Source: a bacterium (lineage in GTDB: Bacteria; Armatimonadota; JACIXR01). Taken from it: a stretch of 64,000 nucleotides of DNA. The position numbers and the translations under genes were made by a program. The notes under the pieces were generated by a model. That model did not search any database. It worked only from the letters and a program-made list of their open reading frames with translations, and was not told the origin of the DNA. The stretch covers positions 124,001 through 188,000 of the forward strand of contig JACIXR010000003.1 in NCBI GenBank assembly GCA_014360495.1, in the 5' to 3' direction. This document shows, piece by piece, positions 52,873-61,072 of this stretch; position 1 is the first letter of the stretch, and each line of letters starts with the position of its first letter.

Positions 52873-54103
52873 TCCTTTTCTTTATATTAGAAACAATCCT
52901 GGCAGTCTCCTGCGCTATCACAAGCTCCTCGTTAGTGGGTATAACCAAAACCCTCGTGGGAGCATTTTCCTTACTTATATCTCCTTCCTTGCCCCTTATC
53001 ATCATCTCGTTTTTCTCAGGGTCTATCTCTATCCCCAGAAATTCCAGCCCTGAGCATATCGCTTCCCGCTCCATAGGACCGTTCTCGCCTATCCCACCCG
53101 TGAACACAACCGCGTGCACTCCGCCCATCACCGCGGCGTAAGCGCCTATATATTTCTTCACTCTATAACAGAAAACATCAAAAGCCAATTTCGCCCTCTT
53201 GTCCCCCTTTGCTATTTCCTCTTCTATGTCTCTCATATCGTTTGTCTTACCAGAAATACCTAATAACCCGCTCTTCTTGTTTATTATCTCGTCTATATCC
53301 TTCGCAGTGTAGCCCTCTTTTTCCATCAAGAAAGGTAGTATGGCAGGGTCAATATCACCACAGCGAGTCCCCATAACCAAGCCCTCAGCAGGCGTTAAGC
53401 CCATACTCGTATCAATAGATTCACCCCCTAAGACGGCGGTTATACTACAGCCATTCCCCAAATGGCAGGTTATCACCTTTGATTTAGATGGCTCAATGGA
53501 AAAGTTCTCCTTCAGATACTGGATTGCGCGCCTTGCAACATAATAATGCGATGTGCCGTGGAAACCGTATCTCCTAATCCGATATCTCTCATAGAACTCG
53601 TATGGAAGCGCATAGATGTAAGCATAGGGTGGAATAGTGGAATGGAAAGCTGTATCAAAAACCGCAATATGGGGAACATTTGGAAGGAGAGCTTTAGCTG
53701 CCCTTATCCCTGTAAGATTTGGAGGATTGTGAAGAGGGGCAAGGTTGGCACATTCCTCTATCGCCTTCTCCACTTCCTTATCTATGACAACGGAACTTGT
53801 AAACCTTTCGCCTCCATGAACCACCCTATGTCCCACAGCATCTATCTCCTCCAAGGTCTTTATAACCCCCATTTCGGGATGGGTGAGAACTTTCGCAACC
53901 TCCTCCATAGCCCTGTAATGGTCGGGCATATCCACATTGTATTTCCACACTTTTTCATTCACCCTATGGGTAAGGGAGGCTTTCTCATAGAGTTGTAATC
54001 CAACCCTGTCAGCCAATCCCCTTGCCATTAACTGGTTATTGTCAAGCTCAATGAGTTGGTATTTTAGGGAAGAACTTCCGCAGTTTATCACTAATACCTT
54101 CAT
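52865..54103 (-). CDS. ackA: Acetate kinase
   Basis: This 412-residue ASKHA-fold kinase interconverts acetate and acetyl phosphate with ATP. It has the L-V-I-N-C-G-S-S-S-L-K block (residues 4-14), H-R-V-V-H-G-G near 91-97, F-H-G-T-S-H near 183, and F-T-G-G-I-G-E-N near 335. The ATG overlaps the pta stop (ATGA). With Pta it links acetyl-CoA to substrate-level ATP synthesis, typical of fermenters. Confidence 0.97.
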   Translation of the reverse strand: MKVLVINCGSSSLKYQLIELDNNQLMARGLADRVGLQLYEKASLTHRVNEKVWKYNVDMPDHYRAMEEVAKVLTHPEMGVIKTLEEIDAVGHRVVHGGERFTSSVVIDKEVEKAIEECANLAPLHNPPNLTGIRAAKALLPNVPHIAVFDTAFHSTIPPYAYIYALPYEFYERYRIRRYGFHGTSHYYVARRAIQYLKENFSIEPSKSKVITCHLGNGCSITAVLGGESIDTSMGLTPAEGLVMGTRCGDIDPAILPFLMEKEGYTAKDIDEIINKKSGLLGISGKTNDMRDIEEEIAKGDKRAKLAFDVFCYRVKKYIGAYAAVMGGVHAVVFTGGIGENGPMEREAICSGLEFLGIEIDPEKNEMMIRGKEGDISKENAPTRVLVIPTNEELVIAQETARIVSNIKKRSV

Positions 54104-55113
54104 TGCACCTCACCCTTTAAAGCAAGAGACTGGGCGGATGTTATTATGATGACATTGACGATATCCTCAACGCTACAACCTCTTGATAAATCGTTGATTG
54201 GCTTGCATAAGCCCTGCGCGATGGGTCCATAAGCCTCCGCCTTAGCCAACCTTTGGACAAGTTTATAGGCGATGTTCCCCGCGTTCAAATCAGGGAAAAT
54301 CAAGACATTCGCCCTTCCGCCCACGGGACTGCCCGGTGCCTTTTTCTCCGCAACCCAAGGGATAATCGCCGCGTCCACCTGCAACTCGCCATCCAAAAGA
54401 ATGTCAGGACGACGCTCCTTTGCTATCTTCGTCGCTTCAACGACCTTGTCTACCAAGGGATGTGAAGCTGAGCCTTTAGTTGAGAAGGAAAGCAAAGCAA
54501 CCCTCGGTTCATAACCGAAAACGGTCCTCATAGTATCAGCAGTGGAAATCGCAATCTGGGCTAATTCCCTTGGATTGGGGTCTATTACCAAGCCGGAGTC
54601 CGCGAAAAGGAAAAAACCGTTCTCACCATAGGGGCTATCGGGAACAACCATAGCGAAGAAGGCGGAAGCTATCTCCACCTCTGGCAGGCACTTTATTACC
54701 TGAAGAGCAGGACGGAAAGTATCGCTAGTGGGATGGGTTGCTCCCGATACCTCTCCATCTGCATCCCCTGAATAGACCATCAAAACCCCATAATAAAGAT
54801 AGGAAGAAGCCATCTCATAGGCTTTCTCCATACTAACGCCCTTGTGTTTTCTGAGCTCATATAATGTCTTCGCATATTCCTCCAACTTTGGAGATTTTTT
54901 GGGATTTATTATCTCTATCCCCTCAAGGTCCACGCTGTTTTCCCTCGCCAGCCGTAATATATCATCCTCATCCCCCAAGATTACGACCTCTGCTATCCCC
55001 TCATCCGTCGCCTCCCTCGCTGCTTTTATCACTCTTGCATCGTGTCCCTCAGGAAGCACTATCTTTTGCTTCCTGCTCTTTGCCAGTTCTCTGAGTCTCT
55101 GCATTGGGCTCAC
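54100..55113 (-). CDS. pta: Phosphate acetyltransferase
   Basis: This 337-residue short-form Pta converts acetyl-CoA and phosphate to acetyl phosphate. The I-V-L-P-E-G-H-D block lies near residue 18. The family block G-A-x-H-P-T-S-D-T-F-R-P-A lies near 123-135. The C-terminal G-G-R-A-N-V-L-I-F-P-D-L-N-A-G-N block lies near 266-281. The GTG start 55113 follows AAGGAGG with about 9 bases spacing; ATG 55104 is an alternative. It is coupled to ackA. Confidence 0.96.
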   Translation of the reverse strand: MSPMQRLRELAKSRKQKIVLPEGHDARVIKAAREATDEGIAEVVILGDEDDILRLARENSVDLEGIEIINPKKSPKLEEYAKTLYELRKHKGVSMEKAYEMASSYLYYGVLMVYSGDADGEVSGATHPTSDTFRPALQVIKCLPEVEIASAFFAMVVPDSPYGENGFFLFADSGLVIDPNPRELAQIAISTADTMRTVFGYEPRVALLSFSTKGSASHPLVDKVVEATKIAKERRPDILLDGELQVDAAIIPWVAEKKAPGSPVGGRANVLIFPDLNAGNIAYKLVQRLAKAEAYGPIAQGLCKPINDLSRGCSVEDIVNVIIITSAQSLALKGEVQ

Positions 55114-55114
55114 T

Positions 55115-55591
55115 TCAATCGCCTCCTTTTCTCTTCAACCTTTCCTCCAATTCGCTAATGCCCTTGCGGGCAGCGCTTAAAACACGGGAAAGGTAATTTT
55201 CCAGTTGAACGAGGACATCCTTTGCGTATTCCTCTGCCCCTATCATTATCTCCTTGCTTTTCCTCTCCGCTTCCGCTATTATCTCCATTCCCCTTTGTTG
55301 TGCTCTCTTCGTGATCTCGCTCTCCTCCGTCAATCTCGCCGCCTCTTCCCTTGCCCTCCTCACAATCGCCTCCGCTTCCTCCCTCGCCTTTTGAAGTATC
55401 CTCTCCCTTTCCTCCTCCAGTTGAGCCGCTCTCTTTATCTCCTCGGGAAGTGTAACTCTTATCCGATTCAGAAGAAAGAAGAACTTCTCAACATCAACGA
55501 ATATAGCCTTGCCGAATATCTGGCGAGAGGAATCCATTAATTCCTCCAACTGGTCTAAAAGCCTGAATAACTCAACTTTCATTTCCGCCAT
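55115..55591 (-). CDS. Coiled-coil protein (DivIVA/F-type b-subunit-like), function unknown
   Basis: This 158-residue protein is largely charged helix. Residues about 55-145 have strong coiled-coil spacing with A-R-E-E-A-E-A-I-V-R-R-A-R-E-E-A-A-R near 71-88. No membrane segment or catalytic motif is seen. Such proteins occur next to coaD and pta in several bacteria, often named only as an ATPase or DivIVA-like coil. It overlaps the coaD stop by 20 bases and is followed by pta after 1 base. The in-frame ATG 55582 is an alternative start. Confidence 0.7.
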   Translation of the reverse strand: MAEMKVELFRLLDQLEELMDSSRQIFGKAIFVDVEKFFFLLNRIRVTLPEEIKRAAQLEEERERILQKAREEAEAIVRRAREEAARLTEESEITKRAQQRGMEIIAEAERKSKEIMIGAEEYAKDVLVQLENYLSRVLSAARKGISELEERLKRKGGD

Positions 55592-56066
55592 TTTTCTTCT
55601 TCTCCCTTAAATAGTTTTCTACTATGGGGGGAACTAAATCCTTTATGCATCCCCCTAATAACGCGACTTCCTTTACCAAACTTGAGGATAAAAATGACCA
55701 CCGATCAGAGGTCATCAGGAAAAGAGTCTCTATGTTTGGCGCGAGTTTTCTATTCATCAACGCCATCTGCATCTCGTATTCAAAATCAGAAATTGCCCTC
55801 AACCCCCTTATTATAACCTTCGCCCCAACCTCCTTGGCGAAATTCACCAAAAGCCCCTTGAAATGGGCAACCTCAACATTGGGATATGGAGCACAAAGCT
55901 CCCTTAGCATATCCAATCTCTCCTCAAGGGAAAAAAGGGGCTTCTTCTCCATGGACTCCCCAACAGCAACTATCAAAACATCAAAGAGTCTCGCACTCCT
56001 CTCTATGAGGTCCAGATGCCCGTTCGTCGGTGGGTCAAATGTTCCCGGATATATCGCTTTAATCAA
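55572..56066 (-). CDS. coaD: Phosphopantetheine adenylyltransferase CoaD
   Basis: This 164-residue nucleotidyltransferase makes dephospho-CoA from 4'-phosphopantetheine and ATP. The nucleotide-binding motif T-F-D-P-P-T-N-G-H (residues 9-17) and the second motif (W-S-F-L-S-S-S-L-V-K-E near 121) are clear. It completes part of the CoA route begun by panB and panC. It overlaps rsmD by 4 bases, the common rsmD-coaD pairing. Confidence 0.97.
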   Translation of the reverse strand: MIKAIYPGTFDPPTNGHLDLIERSARLFDVLIVAVGESMEKKPLFSLEERLDMLRELCAPYPNVEVAHFKGLLVNFAKEVGAKVIIRGLRAISDFEYEMQMALMNRKLAPNIETLFLMTSDRWSFLSSSLVKEVALLGGCIKDLVPPIVENYLREKKKNGGNES

Positions 56067-56620
56067 ATTTCCTCCCTCCCATAAATCGTCAATGTCGTCG
56101 TGCCAAACTTCTTTTCGTTCCCTTTTCTTAATTTACCTATCTCATCAGGCAAGAGAATATGAGAGAGATGCTGAACAACGCATAGACCTCCCTCTCTTAA
56201 AATCTCCTCCTCCCCTATAAGTTGTAGGGTCTCCAAGAGGAGGTCTATCCTCTTATAAGGTGGGTCAAGGAATACAATGTCAAACCTCTCTCCCCTTTTT
56301 GAAAAAAGGGATACAGCTTTCCTCGCATCTGTATGGAAAACCTTTCCCCTTTCCTCCAAATGGCACTCCTTGAGATTTTCCTTTATCAGCTCAATGCATT
56401 TCCACGCCCTATCCACAAACCAAGCCTCCCTTGCCCCCCTGCTCAAAGCCTCAATCCCCACTATCCCTGTCCCGGCAAAGAGGTCAAGGAACCTCGCTCC
56501 CTCCAGCTTCATACCGAGGGAGTTAAATAAAGCGGTTCGCACCTGCTCCTCCGTGGGACGCAGGCTTTTCAAGCTTCTCAACTTCCTTCCTTTTTCTCTT
56601 CCGCTTGCGACTCTTAGCAT
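56063..56620 (-). CDS. rsmD: 16S rRNA (guanine-966-N2)-methyltransferase RsmD
   Basis: This 185-residue Rossmann methyltransferase has the R-P-T-E-E-Q-V-R-T-A-L-F block near residue 21, a SAM loop (L-D-L-F-A-G-T-G near 45-52) and the catalytic D-P-P-Y motif near 119-122. It is likely to modify G966 of 16S rRNA. It is one base after recG and overlaps coaD, the standard order. Confidence 0.95.
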   Translation of the reverse strand: MLRVASGREKGRKLRSLKSLRPTEEQVRTALFNSLGMKLEGARFLDLFAGTGIVGIEALSRGAREAWFVDRAWKCIELIKENLKECHLEERGKVFHTDARKAVSLFSKRGERFDIVFLDPPYKRIDLLLETLQLIGEEEILREGGLCVVQHLSHILLPDEIGKLRKGNEKKFGTTTLTIYGREEI

Positions 56621-56621
56621 C

Positions 56622-58685
56622 TTAACCTATGTCCAACATCTCAATTGCATCGCCAAATCTTTCCCTTATCTCCTTGGCAAGAAGCCTATGTTCCGGCTTG
56701 CGGAGATGAGGGTCTTGAACCACGAGCTCAAGAGCATCTTCTCTTGCCTCTTCTAATATTTTTACATCTTTTAATATATTCGCCAACTTTAAATCAGGAA
56801 GACCATGCTGGCGAGTGCCGAAGAACTCACCCGGTCCCCTTATAGCCAAATCCTCCTCCGCTATGCGAAAGCCATCATTTGTCTCGGTCATAACCTGCAA
56901 TCTCCTCTTCGCCTCCTCAGAGCGAGGAGTGGCTATGAGGATACAATATGACTGCTCCTCTCCTCTACCTACCCTCCCCCTCAATTGATGCAATTGTGCA
57001 AGCCCAAATCTATCCGCATCCTCAATCACCATCACAGTAGCATTCGGAACATCAATTCCCACTTCAATCACGGGAGTGGAGACGAGAAGGTCTATCTTCT
57101 TATCCCGAAATTCTCTCATTATCTGTTCCTTCTCTTTCGGACGCATTTGCCCATGAAGTAATCCTATCCTCACATCAGGAAGAAGGCGAGCCAAATCGCT
57201 TGCGAGCTTCTCCGCCGCCTCGGCTTGAAGCTTTTCCGATTCCTCAATTAAAGGGCAAACAGCATAGGCTTGCCTTCCCTTCTTTATCTCCTCCCTCACG
57301 AAGGCATAAGCCCACTTACGCTTGGATTTTGGAACCCAGAAAGTCTTCACCGGACGGCGTCCGGGAGGAAGTTCATCTATAATGGAGATGTCCAAATCTC
57401 CGTAAACGGTTAGGGCGAGAGTCCTCGGTATGGGGGTTGCGGTCATCACCAAAACCTCGGGATTCAATCCTTTCTGGCGGAGAGTAGCCCTCTGCATTAC
57501 CCCGAACCTATGCTGTTCGTCTATTATAACCAGCCCAAGATTCTTAAATTCCACATCCTCCTCCAACAATGCATGGGTTCCAATAACGACATCCGTTTCC
57601 CCTTCCGCTATCAGCTTCTTTGTCATCTGTTTCTCCTTCTGGGTCATACCACCCACGAGAAGGCTTAGTTTTATGCCGAGGGGGAAGAGTAGGTTGCTGA
57701 GGACGATGAAATGCTGTTCCGCCAATATCTCCGTGGGAGCCATAAGGGCGCATTGGTAGCCGCAGCGAACCGCTATCAAGATAGCCGCAACAGCAACAAT
57801 CGTCTTGCCAGAGCCCACATCCCCCTGAATGAGTCTATTCATCGGATGCCCCTTCTTCATATCGTTTGCCACTTCCTCTATTACCTTCCTCTGAGCGTTC
57901 GTTAAGGTAAAGGGCAAAACCTTCTCCAGTTCACCAAATACATCAAACTCAAGGCTCCGTCCTTTTTCCTCCTTGTATTCCTTTTGCCTAAGAGCAAGGA
58001 TGAGCTGGAGAAGGAAAAACTCCTCGTATACCAATCTCCTCCTCGCTTGTGCGAGGGACTGAGCGCTTGTAGGAAAATGGATTTCCCTCAGCGCCTGGGA
58101 AAGAGGCAATAGCTTCCTTTTCTCCCTTATCCAGGGGGGAATAATATCAACTATGGTGGGGGTAAGAATATCAAGGGCATTGCTTATTATCTTCCTCATC
58201 TGAAGTTGAGAGATTCCCTCGGTTAAGGGATAAATGGGCACTATCCTTCCGAGATTCAGGCTCTCCTTCCCTTCCTCCTCTTCCACTTCTTCCCACTCAG
58301 GATTCTCTATCTCCACCCCAAATCTGTTCTTTTTAACCGTCCCATAGGCTACAATCCTCTTTCCCCTGAGAGCCTTGAACCTCTTTTTCATATATGGCTG
58401 GTTGAACCAGGTGAGATAAGCTACTCCCGAGACATCGTCAATAACCGCCTTAACGATAACAAGCCCCTTGCGGGTCACAGTGCTCTCGGCGTCAAGGACT
58501 CTCCCAAGAATCGCCACTTTCTCCCCATCAACAAGCTCCCTTATTTTCTTAAAATGACGCCTATCCTCCCATCTGCGAGGGAAATGATAGAGGAGGTCCT
58601 GTGCCGTATGAATGCCCAACTTGGAGAGCACGAAGGCTCGCTTTTCGCCAACACCTTTTATGTATCTAACGGGATTCTTAAGCAT
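56622..58685 (-). CDS. recG: ATP-dependent DNA helicase RecG
   Basis: This 687-residue superfamily 2 helicase reverses stalled forks and acts on Holliday junctions. An N-terminal wedge/OB domain (G-V-G-E-K-R-A near 11-17, F-P-R-R-W-E-D-R near 35) precedes the helicase core. The P-loop lies near 290 (G-D-V-G-S-G-K-T), the D-E-Q-H box near 389, and motif III T-A-T-P-I-P-R-T near 418. The Q-L-R-G-R-V-G-R-G motif near 566 is in the second RecA domain. It is the first gene of the long minus-strand run, with a strong promoter ending 15 bases before the ATG. Confidence 0.96.
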   Translation of the reverse strand: MLKNPVRYIKGVGEKRAFVLSKLGIHTAQDLLYHFPRRWEDRRHFKKIRELVDGEKVAILGRVLDAESTVTRKGLVIVKAVIDDVSGVAYLTWFNQPYMKKRFKALRGKRIVAYGTVKKNRFGVEIENPEWEEVEEEEGKESLNLGRIVPIYPLTEGISQLQMRKIISNALDILTPTIVDIIPPWIREKRKLLPLSQALREIHFPTSAQSLAQARRRLVYEEFFLLQLILALRQKEYKEEKGRSLEFDVFGELEKVLPFTLTNAQRKVIEEVANDMKKGHPMNRLIQGDVGSGKTIVAVAAILIAVRCGYQCALMAPTEILAEQHFIVLSNLLFPLGIKLSLLVGGMTQKEKQMTKKLIAEGETDVVIGTHALLEEDVEFKNLGLVIIDEQHRFGVMQRATLRQKGLNPEVLVMTATPIPRTLALTVYGDLDISIIDELPPGRRPVKTFWVPKSKRKWAYAFVREEIKKGRQAYAVCPLIEESEKLQAEAAEKLASDLARLLPDVRIGLLHGQMRPKEKEQIMREFRDKKIDLLVSTPVIEVGIDVPNATVMVIEDADRFGLAQLHQLRGRVGRGEEQSYCILIATPRSEEAKRRLQVMTETNDGFRIAEEDLAIRGPGEFFGTRQHGLPDLKLANILKDVKILEEAREDALELVVQDPHLRKPEHRLLAKEIRERFGDAIEMLDIG

Positions 58686-58699
58686 CGTGGGGCTAATAA

Positions 58700-58728
58700 A
58701 TTTTAGTCCTTATGTCCGCTTCTGTCAA
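58700..58728 (-). promoter_or_regulatory. Sigma-70-type promoter of recG and the long downstream run
   Basis: On the minus strand TTGACA (58728-58723) and TAAAAT (58705-58700) are 17 bases apart, nearly consensus. The start site should be near 58693, only about 8 bases before the recG ATG (58685). No Shine-Dalgarno sequence precedes that ATG, so the mRNA is nearly leaderless. Confidence 0.8.
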
Positions 58729-58944
58729 AAGGATTTTGCCTTTTAGAAGATTGATAAAGAGAGCAAACTCTCTCGTAATTCTCCTAATGGGGAAAGGAAA
58801 CTTTCAAAAATTCCAGCCGATGTAATCTTTATTCTCGCTCCAGCAAATATGCCCAAGGGTGAGTAAGAAGAGCGAATAAGAAGAGCAAGCGACCCTTTAA
58901 GAAGAGAAAAAATTCCCGAATGATTCAGTGAAAAACAGGGAATT

Positions 58945-59699
58945 TTAAATATAAACCACATTTAATAAAACCAAGATTCCACATAGCAACGCATATCCAT
59001 TGAGGCGGGTATACAAGCTGATCCCTAAACGAGTTGCTGATGGATAACAAACCCCTCTATCGCTAATTTAGAAATATCAACGCTATAAGGGCGAGTTTAT
59101 TTGTAAAAATGAGCTTGGCGAAAGCCTTTATTGATGGACCTTTATATTGTCTACAAATTTCAACAAAATCCAAACCAGCAAATTCCTTTTTGAAATAAAA
59201 GATTGGCGAAAGAAAGAGAACATCGCCGCCCATCTGAGTGAACCAAAAAGGAGCAAATAAACCACAGAAGAGGAACCTAAGCAGAAGAATAAATAATGTT
59301 ATGTATTTCCAGTGCGGCTAGATACGCTCTTCTATTGGTAAGAAAAGAAGATATACAGAAGCTATCAGGATAAAAGGGAAAAAATGGAGTTTATCAAAAT
59401 GATTTTTATCTCGCTTTAGCCAAATCGTCCTGGCTCACCCGTTCCCTTAAGGCTATTAGAAACCCTAAACAAGCCAAATAGTAAAGTCCGACTAAATATC
59501 CCAGGAAATATCTAACAACCGTTGTTTAACTATAACCTTTAACAGCTCCCGAAGTAAGATACGACAAACCGACTCCTCAGCAATATCCAAAGGATAGACA
59601 AGAAAATATATAGAAAACTCTCCCAAGAATCAATACCACTTCCTTTTGCTAAGTTAAACGCAGAGAGAATCAGCAATATTAAGATGAATAGGAGGGCAT
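58945..59699 (-). pseudogene. Decayed multi-spanning membrane protein gene
   Basis: No intact gene fills 58730-59700, but the minus strand retains hydrophobic coding fragments in successive frames. One at 59539-59699 has L-F-I-L-I-L-L-I-L. One at 59406-59528 has Y-F-L-G-Y-L-V-G-L-Y-Y-L. One frame from about 59410 to 59063 is interrupted only by TAG at 59318-59320 and includes I-T-L-F-I-L-L-L-R-F-L-F-C-G-L-F. The last ends at TAA 58945-58947 with N-G-Y-A-L-L-C-G-I-L-V-L-L-N. Together they look like a membrane protein of about 250 residues broken by frameshifts and a stop. Its family is not certain. The 58748-58944 stretch shows nothing convincing. Confidence 0.55.
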
Positions 59700-59700
59700 T

Positions 59701-61065
59701 TTATCTCGTCTCTTTCACCTTGAATACCTTAATCGGTTTCGCAATCCCTTCCCCTTTCTTTCCCATATAAAATTCATAAATGCCCCAATCCGGTGTATCT
59801 TTTAAGGGATTTCCTGCCACCAAAATGAGTTGATTTTCACCTCGAATTAAGACATCCCATATCCGTTGAAAAGGAAGCTCTATCTTCTTCGTTCCTCCTT
59901 TATCAATATTGAAAAACCACAATATCTGTGGCTTTCCCTCCAATATGGTTTCCCTTGCAAACGCTATTATATGCTTTTCCTCCTCATCCCAGCGAATTGA
60001 AGAGGGCAGAAGGAATTGCCGCTCACCTTCAGGAAAACCAATGAACATGTTTCTTATTTTTTCTCCTTCAACGGTTGTGATAAAAACATTTGCTTGGGTA
60101 GCAAGAGAAAATAGTTTTAACACTCTCGCATTATCTTCTTCTAATAAGAATGCAACATATTGTCCCTCTGGAGAGATTTTATAGTCAAAGAATCCAATTT
60201 CGCCTAAACTTATGGAATGCCATACTTTTTCGCCTTCCTTTTTGTATAAGAAAAGCGGTTCATCAGTCGGTCTCACAAGAAGAACACTCAAAAATACCCC
60301 AACTCTAGTTTCCCAGACACAAGGACGTTCCAGAACCTCTCCTCTTTTGCCCTCCATACTATCAAACTTCCTGAATAAAATACCCTTTCCCTTTTCTTCC
60401 ACTCCTATATAAAAATTTAACCTATGCTTTATGCGAGAGGAATCCGAAGAAGCTAGGGATATAAGGTGTTCAATGATATAGGATTGGGGAAGCGAAGGGA
60501 AGGCGACGTGGTATGGAAGAATCCGTGCTGAATATGTTCCCTTAAATTCCCCTAAATATTTCTCCTTATCAGTGGAAAGGTCGTAGAGGAAAAACTGGGA
60601 AGTGAGGACCTTCTGTGAGTTTTTGTGTCCCTTTCTCACCACATAAGATAGATAGGGCGGCGAGTATCTTATCTCAAAGGGCTGATGAAGAGAATAACCG
60701 ATAGGTCCTATTGGTAATTCCTTTTCTCCCTCCTTAGAAACAAACCAAACCTTCCTTTCGCATACTGGATAGCTATAATTTGAGACAGAAGCACTTTTTC
60801 CAGATACAATATCCGCTAAAAGCAAAAACCTATTTTCTCCTAATGTAAGGAGCTGGGCTCCATAGGGAACGCCGGGAGGGATAGTAGGTTTAAAACCACC
60901 TTCGCCAGGTATGAAAGACGGCATAGGTGAACTGGAATGCGTAGATGAATTTAAAATTAAGCGCTGTGAAATAACCCGGTGGATGTGCTTTGCGGCTACT
61001 ACGAAAACACATATTAAACAGATTAAAAGCGAGGGAATATAAATAAACTTGTAATGCTTTTTCAT
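59701..61065 (-). CDS. Membrane-anchored beta-propeller-like protein, RHS-linked (module 2)
   Basis: This protein of about 454 residues has an N-terminal membrane anchor (residues about 6-25) after M-K-K-H-Y-K. The rest shows repeated W-x-x-S/D-strand blocks of a WD40/TolB-like propeller, such as D-Y-K-I-S-P-E-G-Q-Y-V-A-F and S-S-I-R-W-D-E-E-E-K-H. ATG 61065 follows GGGAG; the frame extends to 61098 but would overlap the RHS stop. It starts 7 bases after the RHS-tip gene. Its middle is similar to the N-terminal part of that gene, with a 54-base identical stretch. A role as partner or immunity-like protein is an inference. Confidence 0.7.
   Translation of the reverse strand: MKKHYKFIYIPSLLICLICVFVVAAKHIHRVISQRLILNSSTHSSSPMPSFIPGEGGFKPTIPPGVPYGAQLLTLGENRFLLLADIVSGKSASVSNYSYPVCERKVWFVSKEGEKELPIGPIGYSLHQPFEIRYSPPYLSYVVRKGHKNSQKVLTSQFFLYDLSTDKEKYLGEFKGTYSARILPYHVAFPSLPQSYIIEHLISLASSDSSRIKHRLNFYIGVEEKGKGILFRKFDSMEGKRGEVLERPCVWETRVGVFLSVLLVRPTDEPLFLYKKEGEKVWHSISLGEIGFFDYKISPEGQYVAFLLEEDNARVLKLFSLATQANVFITTVEGEKIRNMFIGFPEGERQFLLPSSIRWDEEEKHIIAFARETILEGKPQILWFFNIDKGGTKKIELPFQRIWDVLIRGENQLILVAGNPLKDTPDWGIYEFYMGKKGEGIAKPIKVFKVKETR
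60203..60256 (-). repeat. 54-bp identical direct repeat, copy 1
   Basis: This segment of the module 2 propeller gene is identical to 62223-62276, exactly 2,020 bases away, in the same orientation. It encodes F-L-Y-K-K-E-G-E-K-V-W-H-S-I-S-L-G in both. Similarity continues more weakly on both sides, so one copy derives from the other by duplication or gene conversion. Confidence 0.9.
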
Positions 61066-61072
61066 TTTCCAC

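Noticed and set aside
58743-58961. 72-codon ORF on the minus strand downstream of the decayed gene
   Set aside because: It lies in the relic region, has no ribosome site, and its reading frame does not continue the membrane-protein fragments. I treat it as a chance opening.
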